Shown one piece after another: positions 43,101 through 57,700 of a stretch of DNA of 64,000 bases. How positions within the stretch are numbered: the stretch's first letter is position 1; the number at the start of each line of letters is the position of its first letter. Below the pieces are notes generated by a model. That model saw only the letters and a list, made by a program, of their open reading frames with translations, was not told where the DNA came from and did not search any database. Source of the stretch: Topomyia yanbarensis (taxonomy: Eukaryota > Arthropoda > Insecta > Diptera > Culicidae); assembly GCF_030247195.1 (NCBI RefSeq), contig NC_080670.1:39913524-39977523 (forward strand), read 5' to 3'. The position numbers and the translations under genes are program-made.

Positions 43101-46100
43101 CGACATTTTTCATCGGCGCACACCTCTAATCAGAATGTCGCTAATAAAAAATCATAGCAAATTTTTACGTCTCTTACGCTAGATGTGAATATTTTGAAAT
43201 TTAGTACAATATCGTTAAAATTTAATTTCGACAAAATAAAGAAGGAATTTAAACACACCGTTCAGTACAACGGGAGCTAGTAATGTTTAACTTATAGAAG
43301 GTAATTAATATAATTAAAAGTCATCTTGCAGACCAATATTTTGAAATAAAATGGTCTTAGTAATCCATAAATATACCAACGTATGGTATTTTATATGGGA
43401 TCCACCGGACCATGGTGATGGTGTTTTCATGGGTTGAACCCATTTCAAACACCCATGTCAAACCCCATGAGCATGGGGGTATTATGGGCTTATAGTTTGC
43501 TCGGGTAGAGAGTCCACATATTTTTCATAAATAAAATTGTATGGCACCGAAAATACCGGTACTGGCTTTTCTTCAGTACCAGTATTACGGTACCAAAAAT
43601 GGGTCGGTATTCTCGGGATTTTCGGTACCGGTATTACCGGTACCACAACCCTAGTACTGAGGGCTTCAGTACCACGGAACCGGTTCTTGCTAGAAAGGGT
43701 CGGTATTGTGAACCCTAGTCAAGAATGCAAATTTAGTAGGAATTATTACAACTTAGCATTATCATATCTTTGGGGGAAAAAGTTTGCAGCATGTGAGCCC
43801 CTCTTTTTGTTAAAACAACAGTTAGTGTGGTTCTTACTTTACCAAGATCTAATAATTAACTTTTTAATCACTCTAGATAGAGCCATACAACCTTCAGTGA
43901 AGTTGTAGAACGACAAATTTTAAAAAAGTTTGCTGAAGGCATGTTTCCGGTGATTCTCAGAGAAACTGTTCTTTTGTGGTATTGATTAAAAACTGAAGTA
44001 GATCAGATAACTTTAAAGTTATTTTCGGGGGAATGATTGAAATTATAAGTGCTTATATTTTTTTAAATAATAGATGTTGGTGTCTTGATGTGCTCGAAAA
44101 AATGTTCGTTTTCGAAAACGCTGGAAGTCATTTAATGGATATTATAGCAAAAGATGAAAACTGAAAAAGTTATATTAAAAATTAACCCATGAAAGTATTT
44201 TTAAATTAATTTTTCACGATGGACAATATAAAGGATGTAGCTTCGGTCCCACGATAAAATTTTATACATTTTTCTATTATTTAAAATAGTTGGTAGGATG
44301 GTTCTAAACTTATTAAATTAGTAAATTTACTTTTTAATGATTCGAGAAAGAGATTCGGATTTTCTTTCAGAAAATTGAAGAAAATCAAATTTGAAAAAAA
44401 AACTTCGTCGGAGACACTGAAGTTCTATGTCTTCTACTTTTCTTTCTATTATATATACTTTTTACTAAAAATTAGCTATTTTTTGAGTAAATATTACAAG
44501 ATATAAAAAATATCGTGCCCTAATTTATATTGATATTGGAAAAAGTTATATTTTTTATGTAACAATTCTCATCATTTTGAAACGAAGTATGTTTTGTAGT
44601 TGGTATATAAGAACAAGTTAGACGCCCTAAAATAATCTTCAAGTCGTCCGAAGGTTATTTTAGTGAGAATTAAAAACTACCAAAGTTATATAAATAAAAC
44701 CGTTTTTAAGAAACATCCTGAAATTATTATTTAGATTTCTCGTGCAATGGAAAGTGTAAAAGATAGAACTTGCATGTCTTCAGCAAATTTGTTTGAAATG
44801 TATTGTTCCGCAACTTCATCAAAAACAGTCAAACTCCATCTGGAACCGTTAAAAAGTTCAATTTTAGATCTTGATAAAATTAGAACTACCCTGGCTTTTG
44901 TTCAAACGAAAAGAAGGGCCTTGCAAAGTACAACAACTTTCCTAAACATGTTGTAAGGCTAAAATATTTAGCTTCAGCAAAAAGTTAAAAATCCTGCTAA
45001 ATTTACGTTCTGAACCACTGTGCAATGTTTTTACCAAGACTGACCAAATGTTGCCCTTCAACGCGGTGGTAATAATTCGGATGCTTGTTAGCAGATTCCT
45101 ATCGAATAGAGCAAGGTATAGCATAGGCACCTTGAAAATATGATTTCGACTGTGATGTAAGATATGGTATACGGAGAATAATAGAAATTCTTGAAATCAA
45201 CGATCCAAGTGATGAAGCAAAAACGTTTTAAATTCACCTACAGTGGGAGACATCTCTTATAACTATAACTTTCGTTTGTCGAATTTGATATGAACGCATC
45301 AAATAAATTACACGTTCATAAATACACTCAAGTTTTTTTACGCGGTTTTTTTCGCGCGGTATTTTTTACGCGGTTTTTTTTACGCGAATTTTGAAATTTA
45401 CGCGGATTTTGAAATTTACGCGGATTTTGAAATTTACGCGGTTTTCATTTACGCGGATTTTGAAATTTACGCGGTTTTCATTTACGCGGATTTTGAAATT
45501 TACGCGGTATACATCAACGAGGTTCCCTTTAACGCGGATTCTTAAATTTAAGTGGTCTTCATTTACGCGGATTTTGAAATTTACGCGGTTTTCATTTACG
45601 CGGATTTCGAAATTTACGAGGTTTTCATTTACGTGGATTTTGAAATTTACGCGGTTTTCATTTACGCGGATTTTGAAATTTACGCGGTTTTCATTTACGC
45701 GGCCTGTATCCCCCGCGTAAAAAAAACCTGAGTGTATTAGGTATTTTTATAACAAAAAATCTTAGTTGCATAAGTCAAAACTTCAAACAAAATTTTGAAA
45801 AAACAAATGCACTGATTTTTGGGAAAACATGGTGAATCTAAATTTGAAAGATTGCAATGTGTCTCATATTAAGAGGTACACTCCATTTTTTTTTATTATG
45901 AAGTGGCCTACTGTTTCTTCGGACGTAAACTCCATTGAGAACGCATAGAACATGTTTTTGATAACACATAATACATTGGACAGTAGCTGAGCTCAGAGAA
46001 ACGATCAAATCGCCATTAGTGACGATCCGGAGGGATCTGCGGTCATATGCCGACAGGAAAGGACACAAAAACAAGGCGCATGTGGAGCTCCTAGTGCATA

Positions 46101-49100
46101 TTTTTTGTTTATTTTAGGCCGTTCAAAGTTATTTCATATTCTTTCCATTCGGTCAAACACGAAGTGCAACTACGGGTAATCTACCTAAATTAACTAAGGT
46201 TATCTAAGTAAAACCTTACCTTGAGCAACATATTTCTAGTGCCGTTGTCGTAATCTATATAAATCTTTCCAGAAGTATTCATACGCATAACAGCAAGTAA
46301 TTTAATAGAGGAAATCCGATTTGAACCATGGTTACGAATGTTAGTGCCCAAAAACAAATTAAAAGGCTCTTAAAATCGAATTTTTGCAGGAAAAAATAAT
46401 CATCATGCTTGAAACAATTGTAACCAACTATTAAATCAGTAAATAATGCTAAAGACGAAAATTACACGGTAGCAGCAGCATTCTAATACTTTGCTGGGGA
46501 ATTTCTGGAGTTATATGATAGAAATAGACCTATGCATAGAACTATACCACAATTGCTTTAATATATCATCAACAAACCTTCAATTCGGAGGATCACTGTA
46601 CAACAATATTTAATTCAGACAATTTCATAGCAAAAATAATCAAGACAGTAGAGAATGCGCCTATTTTCGCAACCTTTCTCTTATCACCCTGCCCATTTGA
46701 AGTCATTAGTTAGAGCGGCGTCTGTCATCCTGGTTTGACACATTGACTCCAATGGTAGTACAATAGCTGGGGAATTCTATTCGAGTTTTCATTACGATCA
46801 AACAGAAATATTTTACCATTCCCAGGCCATATTGGTTCTTAGGAGTGAAGCAAAGATACTGATATCAATTTATACACATTTCATCTATTGTAGGCCACGC
46901 AATCAATGAAATAGTACTGCACTCTCCTTAATAGGGCTAAAATAGGCTCTTTACCCTACTTAAAAATATTGACGCCAAAGAAATGAAAATAATCAACATT
47001 AAATGTATTGACGTAGATCTTGTGTCCTACCGCGTATATTCATCTATCATCGCTCAAACTCTCACGTGTTTCGCATTCTGGCATCATGGCATCCCGTGAG
47101 AGTTATGACGTAGATTGCATACCACGGTCCACGTGAAACAGCATGGGGCTCCAGTTCGGATACAATATCGTCGAACCAGACAATTGGGTTTACGGTTCTA
47201 CGTCAACCCGCAATATGACGACGGTACGCAGGGCAGGCGGTCCTTGAGCGATTGTTCGCAAACTAAATAACGTGCGCTGTCCGAAACAGGAAAGATAAAA
47301 TCTCGCAACAGCTTTCGATTCCAAATCGTCTGGCAGTTAGGACAGTGAGAAGTGTCGATTGAAACTTTTCATCAGAAGTCAACTGCCCTTTGCGAACGGA
47401 GGCGTGAAAGTTGCAGGTGCTCTATATCGCTGTATCCCCGCCGCAGCTGAGTCAATGTCAATAAAACTGATCTTGAATCGCCGTCAATGAATCGCTCGCC
47501 GGCGTGTACGATATTTAGTTGTGGTAGATACCGTAGTACATAGTGTTCGTGTGAGCTTGACTGACCAAGCGGTTTGAAGGTTTGGGGTAATATGTAAAGT
47601 TTTGGATGTGTGAAGTTCACAGCTTAGACATCTTTTATTTTTTTCTTTATTGAAGATCAACCAATAAAAACAATTAATTTATTATTGTATCTTGAGAAAT
47701 ATATTAAATACTGTTACCTTAATACAGGTTGAAATAAAATTAGGTAGAAAAAATAGAAATTTTGCGGCACACTGCACTGCAGAATATTAAAAAAAAAAAT
47801 TCATTCAACAGTAAACACAATTCGCCGTCTGGATCATTAATCACCCAGGCACGGTTGGTAGTTAGTGGCATAATTAAAATCGCACCTATATATGTACGGA
47901 CGCAGTGTGCTACCGGCACATGTGATATTTGTTTCACTGCGACAGTTGATCTCTTATGCAATGAAGTAACGTTTTAATGTGTTAGTGTTGTTTTGTTTTC
48001 CATCTACATTTGCACGTAGATCATTGACCCACTTTCCAACATACTTGACAAAGTAAGGGCAATCGTACTGCGTTACCGTCAATTTAAACTGGATCCAACT
48101 GTTATCGCATGGGAGTTTAATGGTATCCATGCTCAATACCAGGGCCTAAATATTTGATCGCAGATTATGTATTCTTTTCGGTCAAAACCGTCAAACTCAA
48201 GTGCTTGAGTATTTTCGGTACTTCGTACCACTACACGATTGTTCAAATCCTTTATTAGCATCCACTTTACTCAACCGGGGAGACATATTTAAAATGATTT
48301 TACTTATGTTTAATTGATGTTGGTGGTTACTAATGAGTTGTTTGGGAATACAGCCGCGCTGTGTGTGTGTGGGAAGGAGAAGAGTGCTTGGTAATTTACT
48401 AACAAAACAGAACGGTAATTCTGTGTGGCCTTGGTTCTGCAGAGCTTCCTCAAACGCTTCGTTGATGTTGATCGACGCGATCGTTACCGGTTGTGGTCAC
48501 AAAAAAACAAGAGCAAGTCACAGTCGTACGGTACCAGGATCTTTTTTTTTTAAATTTGCAGATTGGGGCTCTGACGAAAACGAAACCGATTTAATTCTAA
48601 TTGATAGGGGAACTGAAGGTAAACCCAATACCGGAAGCATAAAAAATTGTACAAGGCTGCCGCTAAAATTAAATGTTCCGTGTCGAATGCTTGTTTAGAT
48701 ACATCTCAACAAGGCATCATTTTACGAGCTCGTCGAAACAGTCATTTCATTAAAAAGCATTGCCTGGTAACAAAAAATTGGCGAAATCATATTTTCCATA
48801 CGAGAGGGCCGAAACCTAGTTTTACTTAACACTGTTTTGTTGATCCTAACGAATCGAGTTCGTAATAAAAGTATTCAAGTTACATAGCGATTTTCAATGC
48901 TGCACCAAATAAAGTAAAGTGGTGCCTAAAATGGTTTTATTTCTCAGTTTCACAGAAATATTTTGTATTGAGCATTTTTAGAACTTTTTTGGCTCATATT
49001 TTTGCTAAATTATTATAATTATCTTTTTTAGTTAATTTTTGTTTTCATAAAAACTATTTCTCTCTTCAAAGGGTAATCTCCAAGAGAAACAATAAAACTA

Positions 49101-51748
49101 ATACCACAGACTAACAGACATAACACTCGAAAACAATGCTTCGCCCGCTTTAACGGTCATTTTAAACATATTTGTAATTGGGACTGTGGCCGCATTTGAA
49201 ATTATGGCGCCACTGACATATGAATAAGCATATGGGGGATAGACCACTAGTGAAAAATTGTTCCCAAGCCTGAGAGGTAGCCCACTAGAAAATGAGTGTT
49301 TGGGACCGTGAATAAAAGATGGAGCTAATGTTCCGGGAAAATTGCCGGACCAATTTTTTTTTAGGGAATTCCCTCATATTGTTATGTCTGTTAGTCTGTG
49401 CCGATAGCCTCAAAATCTATTTGCTTGTTTTGGTGATTAACCGTTTAAAAGAGCAATAGTTTTTATGAAAACCGCAATTCAAAGGTTACTTCAACAAAAA
49501 TATGCGCCATTTTTCGTTCTAAACTTGTCCAATATAAAATATTTCTGAGAAAGGAGAAAACACGATCAACTTTCTAATTACAAAAGATGGCAACTTAGTT
49601 ATTTTAGCAAAAGTACGCGTCATTAAAAGTTCCAAAAATGATCATGCAAAACCATTAAATTTTACTCCTCTACTGTGAAGTTAAAGTGAATGAGCCAAAG
49701 AATAGAGAAATACCCTTACTATGGGCTAACGCCTACCGTGATTTTTTAATGTACCATCAACAAACCTTTCATTCAGGGGATCACTTTTTATATGATTTGA
49801 TAACCAAATTAATCAAAACAGTAGGGAAGATCGATAGCGAGAAATACTGAAAAATGAGTTAGTTTTCACTTGCGCTTATAGGGCAATGAACCTATTTTTG
49901 CATTGTTTCTATTATCACCCTACCCATTTGAAGTCATTCTCGACATCTGCCATTCTCGTTTGACGCACTAGCTCAAATGGCAGTTGGATTAACTGGGCCA
50001 TTCGATTCAAGTTCTCGCTACGCTCAAACAGAAATATTTCACCATTCTCAGGTCATTTTAGAGACTATATTGGTTCTAAGGAGTGAAGCAAAGATGCTGA
50101 TGCCAATTTGTATCATCGCTTGTTGGCCGCGTAATTCGTGAAATATTTCGGCACTCTCCCAAAATAGGGCAAAAATATGCTCCTTACCCTGCATACAAAA
50201 AATGACGACAAGGAAATGAAGATAATCAAAATTGAATGTATTGACGTAGATCTTGTCATCATCTTGCGTCATCGCTCAAGCTCACACGTGATTCGCATTT
50301 CGGCATCATGGCATCCCGTGAGGATTATGACGTAAATTGCATACCACGGTCCACGTGAATTAGCATGTGGCTCCAGTTTTCATACAATATCGTCAAACCA
50401 AACCATAGGGTTTACGATTCTACGTCGACCCGCAATATGACGACGGTACCCACGGTAAGGCATGTGATCATTCAGAAAATTATAGTGTAGTTTCTCCTCT
50501 ACTGAGAAGGATGACTCAGAGAATAGTAAAGGGCCCTTAGTACGGGATAATATCCACAGCGTGCGACTCTAGGAACTGTAGATAGAGTTGAAAACGGAGC
50601 TTAAGCTTACGGAAATGACCCAGTTACATGTTCACCATTCGCGCAATGTTGTACTGGTTACTTTTAGAAGATTGACGGCGACAGAAAGCGAAGAACAACA
50701 TGCAACACGGCTTCTATTCAAAAGACGGTAAAACGAAGATAGTCGTGTATACATTCCGATTATCTGAAGACTCGATTATCCGTAGAAAATGACTCGATTA
50801 CCTGTAGAAAATGACTCGATTGTCCGTAGTTCGAATATAAGGTAACATTAACACGATTATTTGAACAATTTATAATTTAGGATTTACATTACGAACTTAT
50901 TATTTTTATATTATTTCAACTATAATTTCAGGAAGGATTGATATTTCCTAAAAAAAATGAAAACTTCGTAGAAGTACATAATTTTAAGCGTTACTGGAAT
51001 CAAAATTACTTTTCCCCAGTTTATCCAGTCTGAGTATCCATGCATATTTTTCAAAAAGTTCATAAGTGTAATTGATTAATGCCAAGAGGAAGAGCCCTTA
51101 ATTTATTATGTAGCTCATAACAGTGCTATATAATCGAAAAGCAGTTTTTTATATGATAGAATTGGAAATAGATTGCTTCCAGTTTTTTCTTAAATTAGTT
51201 TATATACTTGAAACCTACTTCATAAATATTTGTGAGAAAGCTTTTGAATTTAAGCAGGTTAACTAGGTGATAGGGAATTAATAAAATATCTATTGGCGCT
51301 GTCGAGATCAAATCAGATGAAGTGTCATCAAATAAAAAACTTAGCTTTTATTCATGGAATTAGTATTTTTTCAAGTGTATTTTTAATAGAGACTATTTAA
51401 GATTCAACAACACCTAACCCGTCGAAGTAGCGTTTTACTGGTGATGATAGTTGAAAAATAGAAGTTTGTTTTCGTGGATACGTCTTATTCAAAGCTAAGT
51501 GTTAGAAAGAGTGAACACATTATAATGAACTAGTGTCAACCCATCGCGCGTTGCTGCGACTTTCAACGTAATAGTAGGAAAACACAATTTGTTCTGTAGC
51601 GCCATCTAGCGGGCAGATAATCCCCAATCAATAGCACACAAACACGCTCCATAACGAATGCCTACTATGTATAATTTTTTAACGGAAATCGGTTTAGCCG
51701 TTTGGGAGTCTATAAATCATATACATACAAACTTTGACTTTTATATAT

Positions 51749-51781
<33 letters not shown>

Positions 51782-54700
51782 CAGATAGATAGATAGATAA
51801 TGCAATCTTTGGTAGTCACAAACTAATACACGAAGTTTTGCGAAATCGAACGGTGCGTAGCCTTCCGGCATTCGATCATACATGCTCTACCAATTCTTGA
51901 TGCTACACTTTGCAGGGATTTAATCTTTCGTTTAAACAGTATGTTAGCGTTACACAATCTTACTACCTGGGAAACTCGTTAACATGTCGATTGATATAAG
52001 TCTTACTTCGGCAGCACTCTATCACTATCACTATCTTAATGCAAATAAAGGTCGCGAACATCCGTGTGCTACAATCAAGTCTATACTGGCATTGATGTCT
52101 TTGTTTTGCACGTATCGAAAGTTTTACTACAGCTTGTGTCAACTGACCAACTTGCGAACATACACCATTGCCAGCGATAACCGATGCTCTCGCTGTAGGT
52201 GCTGATTAATTATTTGCTATTCTGGATTCGTCGCGTCGTGACTTTAACGCGTTTGATTGCAGGAACTTGAACACGGATCACTGTGGCATAAACCGTCTGA
52301 TATGAGTATTCTTGGTTAGGAATTTTCGTTATGTTTAATTGGTTCTCAACAGAAGTACCGTCAGATTTGCTTGACATTTTTTCTATGAGATTACCGATGA
52401 TCCAGTACACAGTAAACTGAATAAAATATTTGAATGACACTAATCTATATGTAATTGAGTAATCCAGGATAGTGAACGGTTTTTTTATTATAAAATTACA
52501 GTTATTATTGTGGTTATCATATCAAAGACAAAGACAAAGAAATAAACCAAAATTAGATCACTTTCAAGATAGATAAATCTTGATTTATTAGAAGTTTTAA
52601 GTAGTATTAATAGTGCCAAATAATAATAATTTGCATCCATCGCTATATTCTTCAAAGTTGTCATAAATTATAGAACATCATAAGTGTTTTGTAGTTAGTG
52701 GTTAGGTAGTTTGGAAGATCTTAAAGTGTGTTACAGTGGTTCAAAAAATTAAGTTTTTTTGATTAGTTCATCGAGTATGTGTAGTATACAACATGAATTC
52801 CCAAAAGGGGAAAATTGGATTAAACCAATTTATGCATTTAGGGTACAAGACCTAACTTAAATTAAGTTTGATTTGTGTGTTTCGAATTTATCTCTTCAGT
52901 AACTAGCACCAGCTTGGGGCCAAGCTGGACGATTTTTCTAAATTTGTACCCAAATTAACACAAGTTAGACACAATAATCTAAACAGTCACACGACGCATT
53001 TGGACGCCTGAAGAAACTGGCTTGTCTCGAAGTCCCGGGAAGCGAAAACAGAAGCTCTGATTTGTTGAGAAGAAAGCTAAAATGAACTCTTGTTTCTGGT
53101 TTGGGGACCAATGAATTTGAAACACAAAAATCAAACTAAATTTAAGTTAGGTCTTCGACACTTATAGCCGTAAGCACAAAGCCGTACTAACTGTTTTTAA
53201 ACCGGACTAACTTTTAAACCGGCCTAAAATATTTGGTAAGCTTTAATCATATATGGCTGCGTTCTGATCTGCGTTACACGTCAATGTTAAAAAAACAACA
53301 AATTCAAGTTAAAGAAAATAAGTAAATTCATTCCGATATTTTCTTGCAGTAAAATAGCTTTTCTTCGTCAAATATCTCGTTCCATAGGGTTTGAGAACAA
53401 TTTTGTCAACTTGTTGCCGATATGTTTCTGAACATAGAACTTTAACGTGTTGGATAGTTGAAAGTTGGCCGATGATGTGCAGTACTTTGTAGTGACATAA
53501 TATGCACAAAAGAAAATAAATTGATATACATATGGATGTTTTTATTCAGTTTGAATAGCCGCTCGTCGAGTTAGAGGTGGCTAAACTACAGACACTTTAT
53601 ACACAGACTAGCGAAGTGTCAAAAATTGCAGCCAAACGGACTGTCAAAAAGTGCAACCAAAGGAGCATGAGGGTTTTGGTTGCTAGTTTTACTGTTTTTC
53701 TCTCCGCTAGTCTGTTATATAAAGTGTCTGTAGGTTAAACCATCGGTTGTAATTGGTGCCATGATAGTTATTTCTCGACAAAAATATGATTACTGGTTAA
53801 AACCCAACTGTCAAAATTCTCTTTGAAGGGAAATTCCGGACAAACCGTCGCTGGTTAAACACAGTTCATAGCAGTTAATGGAAGAGAAATTTTTTTCTCT
53901 TTTGTTTACTGCCAACATCTGTGATTGGTGAGTAACGGTTTGTCCGGAATTCCCTTTCAAAGAGAATTTTGACAGTTGGCTTTTAAGCTGGAATTATATG
54001 TTTGTCGGGATTTCATACTTTGATTAAATAATTGGTTAATATATTTCAATTTGAATTTAAAATGAACTGTGAGTGTCATTCTAATTGAACATGATACCTA
54101 TCGACGTGGGGGAGAACATTTATTTTCGTTTCAAGTGAATTTTCACAAGTTTGGAATAAAGATCAATTATCAATGAAGGTCTGCGAATTAAAATTATACG
54201 TTTTTCAGCGAGGTTTAAATAAAAAGAAAACAAAGATCAAACAGAAAATTAAACTTTGACAGAATGATCATTTATATTCTTGAGCGTTTTTTTTTGCACT
54301 GTGGCAGACAGAATATAGATATATTTCTATAATGCATCAATGCAAATTGGAACGATTTATGCCAAAAATCGAAATAAATATATTGATCACCGTTGTGTTC
54401 ACAGTAAATTTCAAAACATTTTGTATTCAGAAGTTTTATGTGATTTTATTCTTATTGGAACATTGCACATATTTAAAATCTATTATTTACTCTTAGCTTA
54501 GGGTATTTGTGGAGCTAATTTCTAAGCTGTTAACATTCTGATTCAATTTGCCAACGACCAGTGTAAGTAAATTCATAAAATATTGCATTTTACGATCTAT
54601 ATCCAATTGTCATTTGTTTGGATCTATCCCCTAAAAACAATAATTTTCTTTCGTTATTTACTTTCTTTGATGTGTGATACAATAGATATATGGGCAATCA

Positions 54701-57700
54701 TTCGTGAAAATATGTTATCGATTTATATTAACGAATTAAATGGTTCCGCTTATTCCCGCTAGATAAGCAAAAAGAAAATAATCAAAACAATTCTTATTGT
54801 AGTTCTGTTTCTAATTCACAAAAACAACTTTAATCTGAATTGATTGAATAGATCTCAATTTATCTTAACGTGCTCTACTGTAACCCTTTGATGTGCAATT
54901 GGAATCAAGCGTGTAGAGAGAAGGAAAGAACGAGGAAATAAAAAAAATGCGGGTAGATAAACACGGTAAAAAAACTTTACACATTTTATGAGCTGTCAAA
55001 AAATGGGTATTTTATTGCTTATAACCATTGGTGCTTTTTATTCATTTCACAACTACTCGATGAGATAATGTCAATGGATATACTGATCTTAATAATGAGT
55101 TAAAAGTCATTAAGAATTATTTTAAGCGAGTTAACCTGCAAACTAAGGTTCGTAGCGGAAGCTGCAAATTACCGGCCTGCATGTTTAAACTACTGAGGAT
55201 GTTGCAAATATGCGTTTGGCATTTTTAGAGCAGCCAAAAGATCCAGCCATTGGGTTTTATTTTGTTAAGTAGTTAAGGAGACAATAATGTGAAATGAATG
55301 TTATTTTATGTTTTTTTTTTAATTCAGAAATAATTCTATTGACAGAATTTTTCATTCTGGCGCGATTTTCATGAATGGATATTTTTCACGCGATTTGTTG
55401 TAACAGGTCTGCGAAAAATAAAGGGTAAAACATACCCAGGTTGACGTACAAAAGCTGTATTCATTTATGGATACGAACTCTTTACCCACTAAATGGGTTA
55501 TTCCACTTTTATTGAAAATGCGTAGTTTTCTACGCATTAATTGGTATTTTATTTTATTAGTGTAGTTCGACAGTGTTTGTCTTTCCTACCTGATAAACTG
55601 GCTTATTTATTGCCATCTTTATTGCGAGCAAAGAAAGCCATATTTATCCAAAAGAAAGCCGAAGAGAGGATTGAAAATAACGAAATGTATGCAAGAGAAG
55701 CATGACAATTTTTTGCATATTTTTGTCTTCTTCCGGTAACATGATGCTGCCATTTGCATTGCTGCGTTCTGATACACGGCTATGTTAAAAAACTGTACAA
55801 TAAAGTTAATTTAAAATTCACTGTTTATGCTATTTAATAGTCTGATTATTTCGAGAATTTTTTTATTGCTCAATAAAATGGTGAATCGACATCTTGTTGA
55901 ATGGGATTTATAACATAAGTATTGTATCAAATAAAATAATTTCTTCGAGCAATTTCATCACAAGACGGCGGCTCTGCAGCATTTTCACGTCATGCGCGTT
56001 TTTTGGAAGGGGTCCACGGTCGAAAATCTATCTCCCGTGATTTTTGACCTGGCGCCAAAAACTAAAGTTTTTCTGATTGCTTATGTCAATAGCGATGTAC
56101 GTAGGATTTTTTCGATATTTTGGTTTTAAGCGAAATGGCGAAGTTTTGAGTGAAAAAACATAGAGAATGTCATAAAAATCTACACAAAATCGTTATTCAA
56201 TAAAAAGGTAAGCAATAAACAATTTAATCCTGCGTACCTGACTAGAAAAATTAATTTTGAATATACTGTGAAAATTTCAAAGCGACCAAAAATCATTTGC
56301 TCGAGTTACATTTCCGGCCAGTGGCTTCGAGAAAAACGCGGTTAAAGTTTGCAGTACACATGGGTTATACATAAGAGGCGTTGCGGCAAAATTGAAAATT
56401 ATATTTTTGAATTGTTTTCGTTCTCCATGTTTTGGGATATCATTTTTTACATCCTAAAGCACATTTTAGACTAATAAATAAAAAATCAATTGTTTTAAAA
56501 TTCTACAGTGGAGTAACCGCTTAAACAATTTATTATTTAAGATCCATAATTGACTAAAACGTTATTTTGCTAATAATGGTGTATACTATCGAGAACGTTA
56601 TAGAGTTGTATTGTTAGGCGCTAGCCTCTCCAAGGGCTTGAAGAGTTTCTCTAACATTACACTTAGTAGTTTGTCAGTTCAGCCAAATCTGACTGTTCCA
56701 AATTAAATCAAATGCTTATAGAAAAAGAGTGGAAGCTTACATCTTTTGAAAAGTTTGTATCAGTTGCTGTTCTGCAACACATGAAAAATGCCATAAAAAT
56801 TATTTATTTGCTTCAGAATAGAATAGAATGGAATAGAAATCTGAAATTTTAGGCTGGTGGGGCTTATTATACCATCCTACCCAACTAGTCTACTAACCAT
56901 GCATATAGAATTTGGCAGACCTACTTTGCTGAAAATGAAGTAATTCAAATTATCAGCACGATTATCCAATCATGCCTGAAATACCAAAAGTCCAGTAATT
57001 TTAATTAATAAAAATTATAATTAGTTACTTCCTATAGTCTGCCATCTGTCTGATAATGAATTGATAATTTTAAATTTACAAATTGAACCTGGTACTGGAT
57101 GCAGACAAAATTTCTTGGACCAATCGTTCTGAATTATGCACAATTCTTCTTCTTCTTCACATCATTGCCCAGGCAACTACAAGAGCTTTTTGCAAACTGC
57201 TAAATATTATTATTTTACAATAACATGTTAATCGTTGTTTTAGCAATAATCGGATTTTGGTTTCAAAGTACTACGAAAAAATCGAAAATCGACCAAAAAA
57301 TAAAAGCTCCCTTAATTACTTGTGAAATGCTGTGAAAACAACTGTACAAATGTCTCAACGTTTATCCAGTAGATTTTGAGTTATGGTATATACCGCAAAA
57401 CAAGATTTCGATGTGGCGCATGACTGAAAAGACAAAGAATCTTTGCACCCCCTTAAGTTCCGACACGATTCAAGCGATTTTTCCGTATTCAACTTTTTGC
57501 GTCATTTTGCCAAGTCATCTGTCTAGTCTCAGCTTTCACAGCTCTTTCATACCCTGTGCGTATCTGTTCTATCATAAAGAATTAAACTAAAATTTGCACT
57601 ACAGCGGAAATGCAAATAGTACAAGATATACTAGAAAATTATAAATTACGAAACAATACAAGCAAGCTCCGATAACATTTAAATAACGATCAAAATGAGA

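Larger units (their letters stand above)
38876..43720. repeat. TACCGGTA-rich inverted repeats bracketing 4.8 kb
   Basis: GGGAATACCGACCCATTTTT near 38876 is matched in reverse at about 43590-43610. AGGGTTCGCAGTGCCGACCC near 39925 is matched in reverse near 43700, with GTACTGAAGCCCTCAGTAC blocks beside both. TACCGGTA words are concentrated in these blocks. This looks like two sets of element ends with subterminal repeats, in mirrored order around the element at 40552-43125. The span between 39010 and 39900 has nothing else recognised. Confidence 0.6.

Noticed and set aside
45391..45720. 109-codon frame with [11 protein letters not shown] repeats
   Set aside because: It is the 33-bp minisatellite read in one phase (33 is divisible by three), so it stays open without selection.
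45324..45738. CRISPR-like regularly spaced repeats
   Set aside because: The units are contiguous minisatellite repeats without unique spacers, in a eukaryotic intron.
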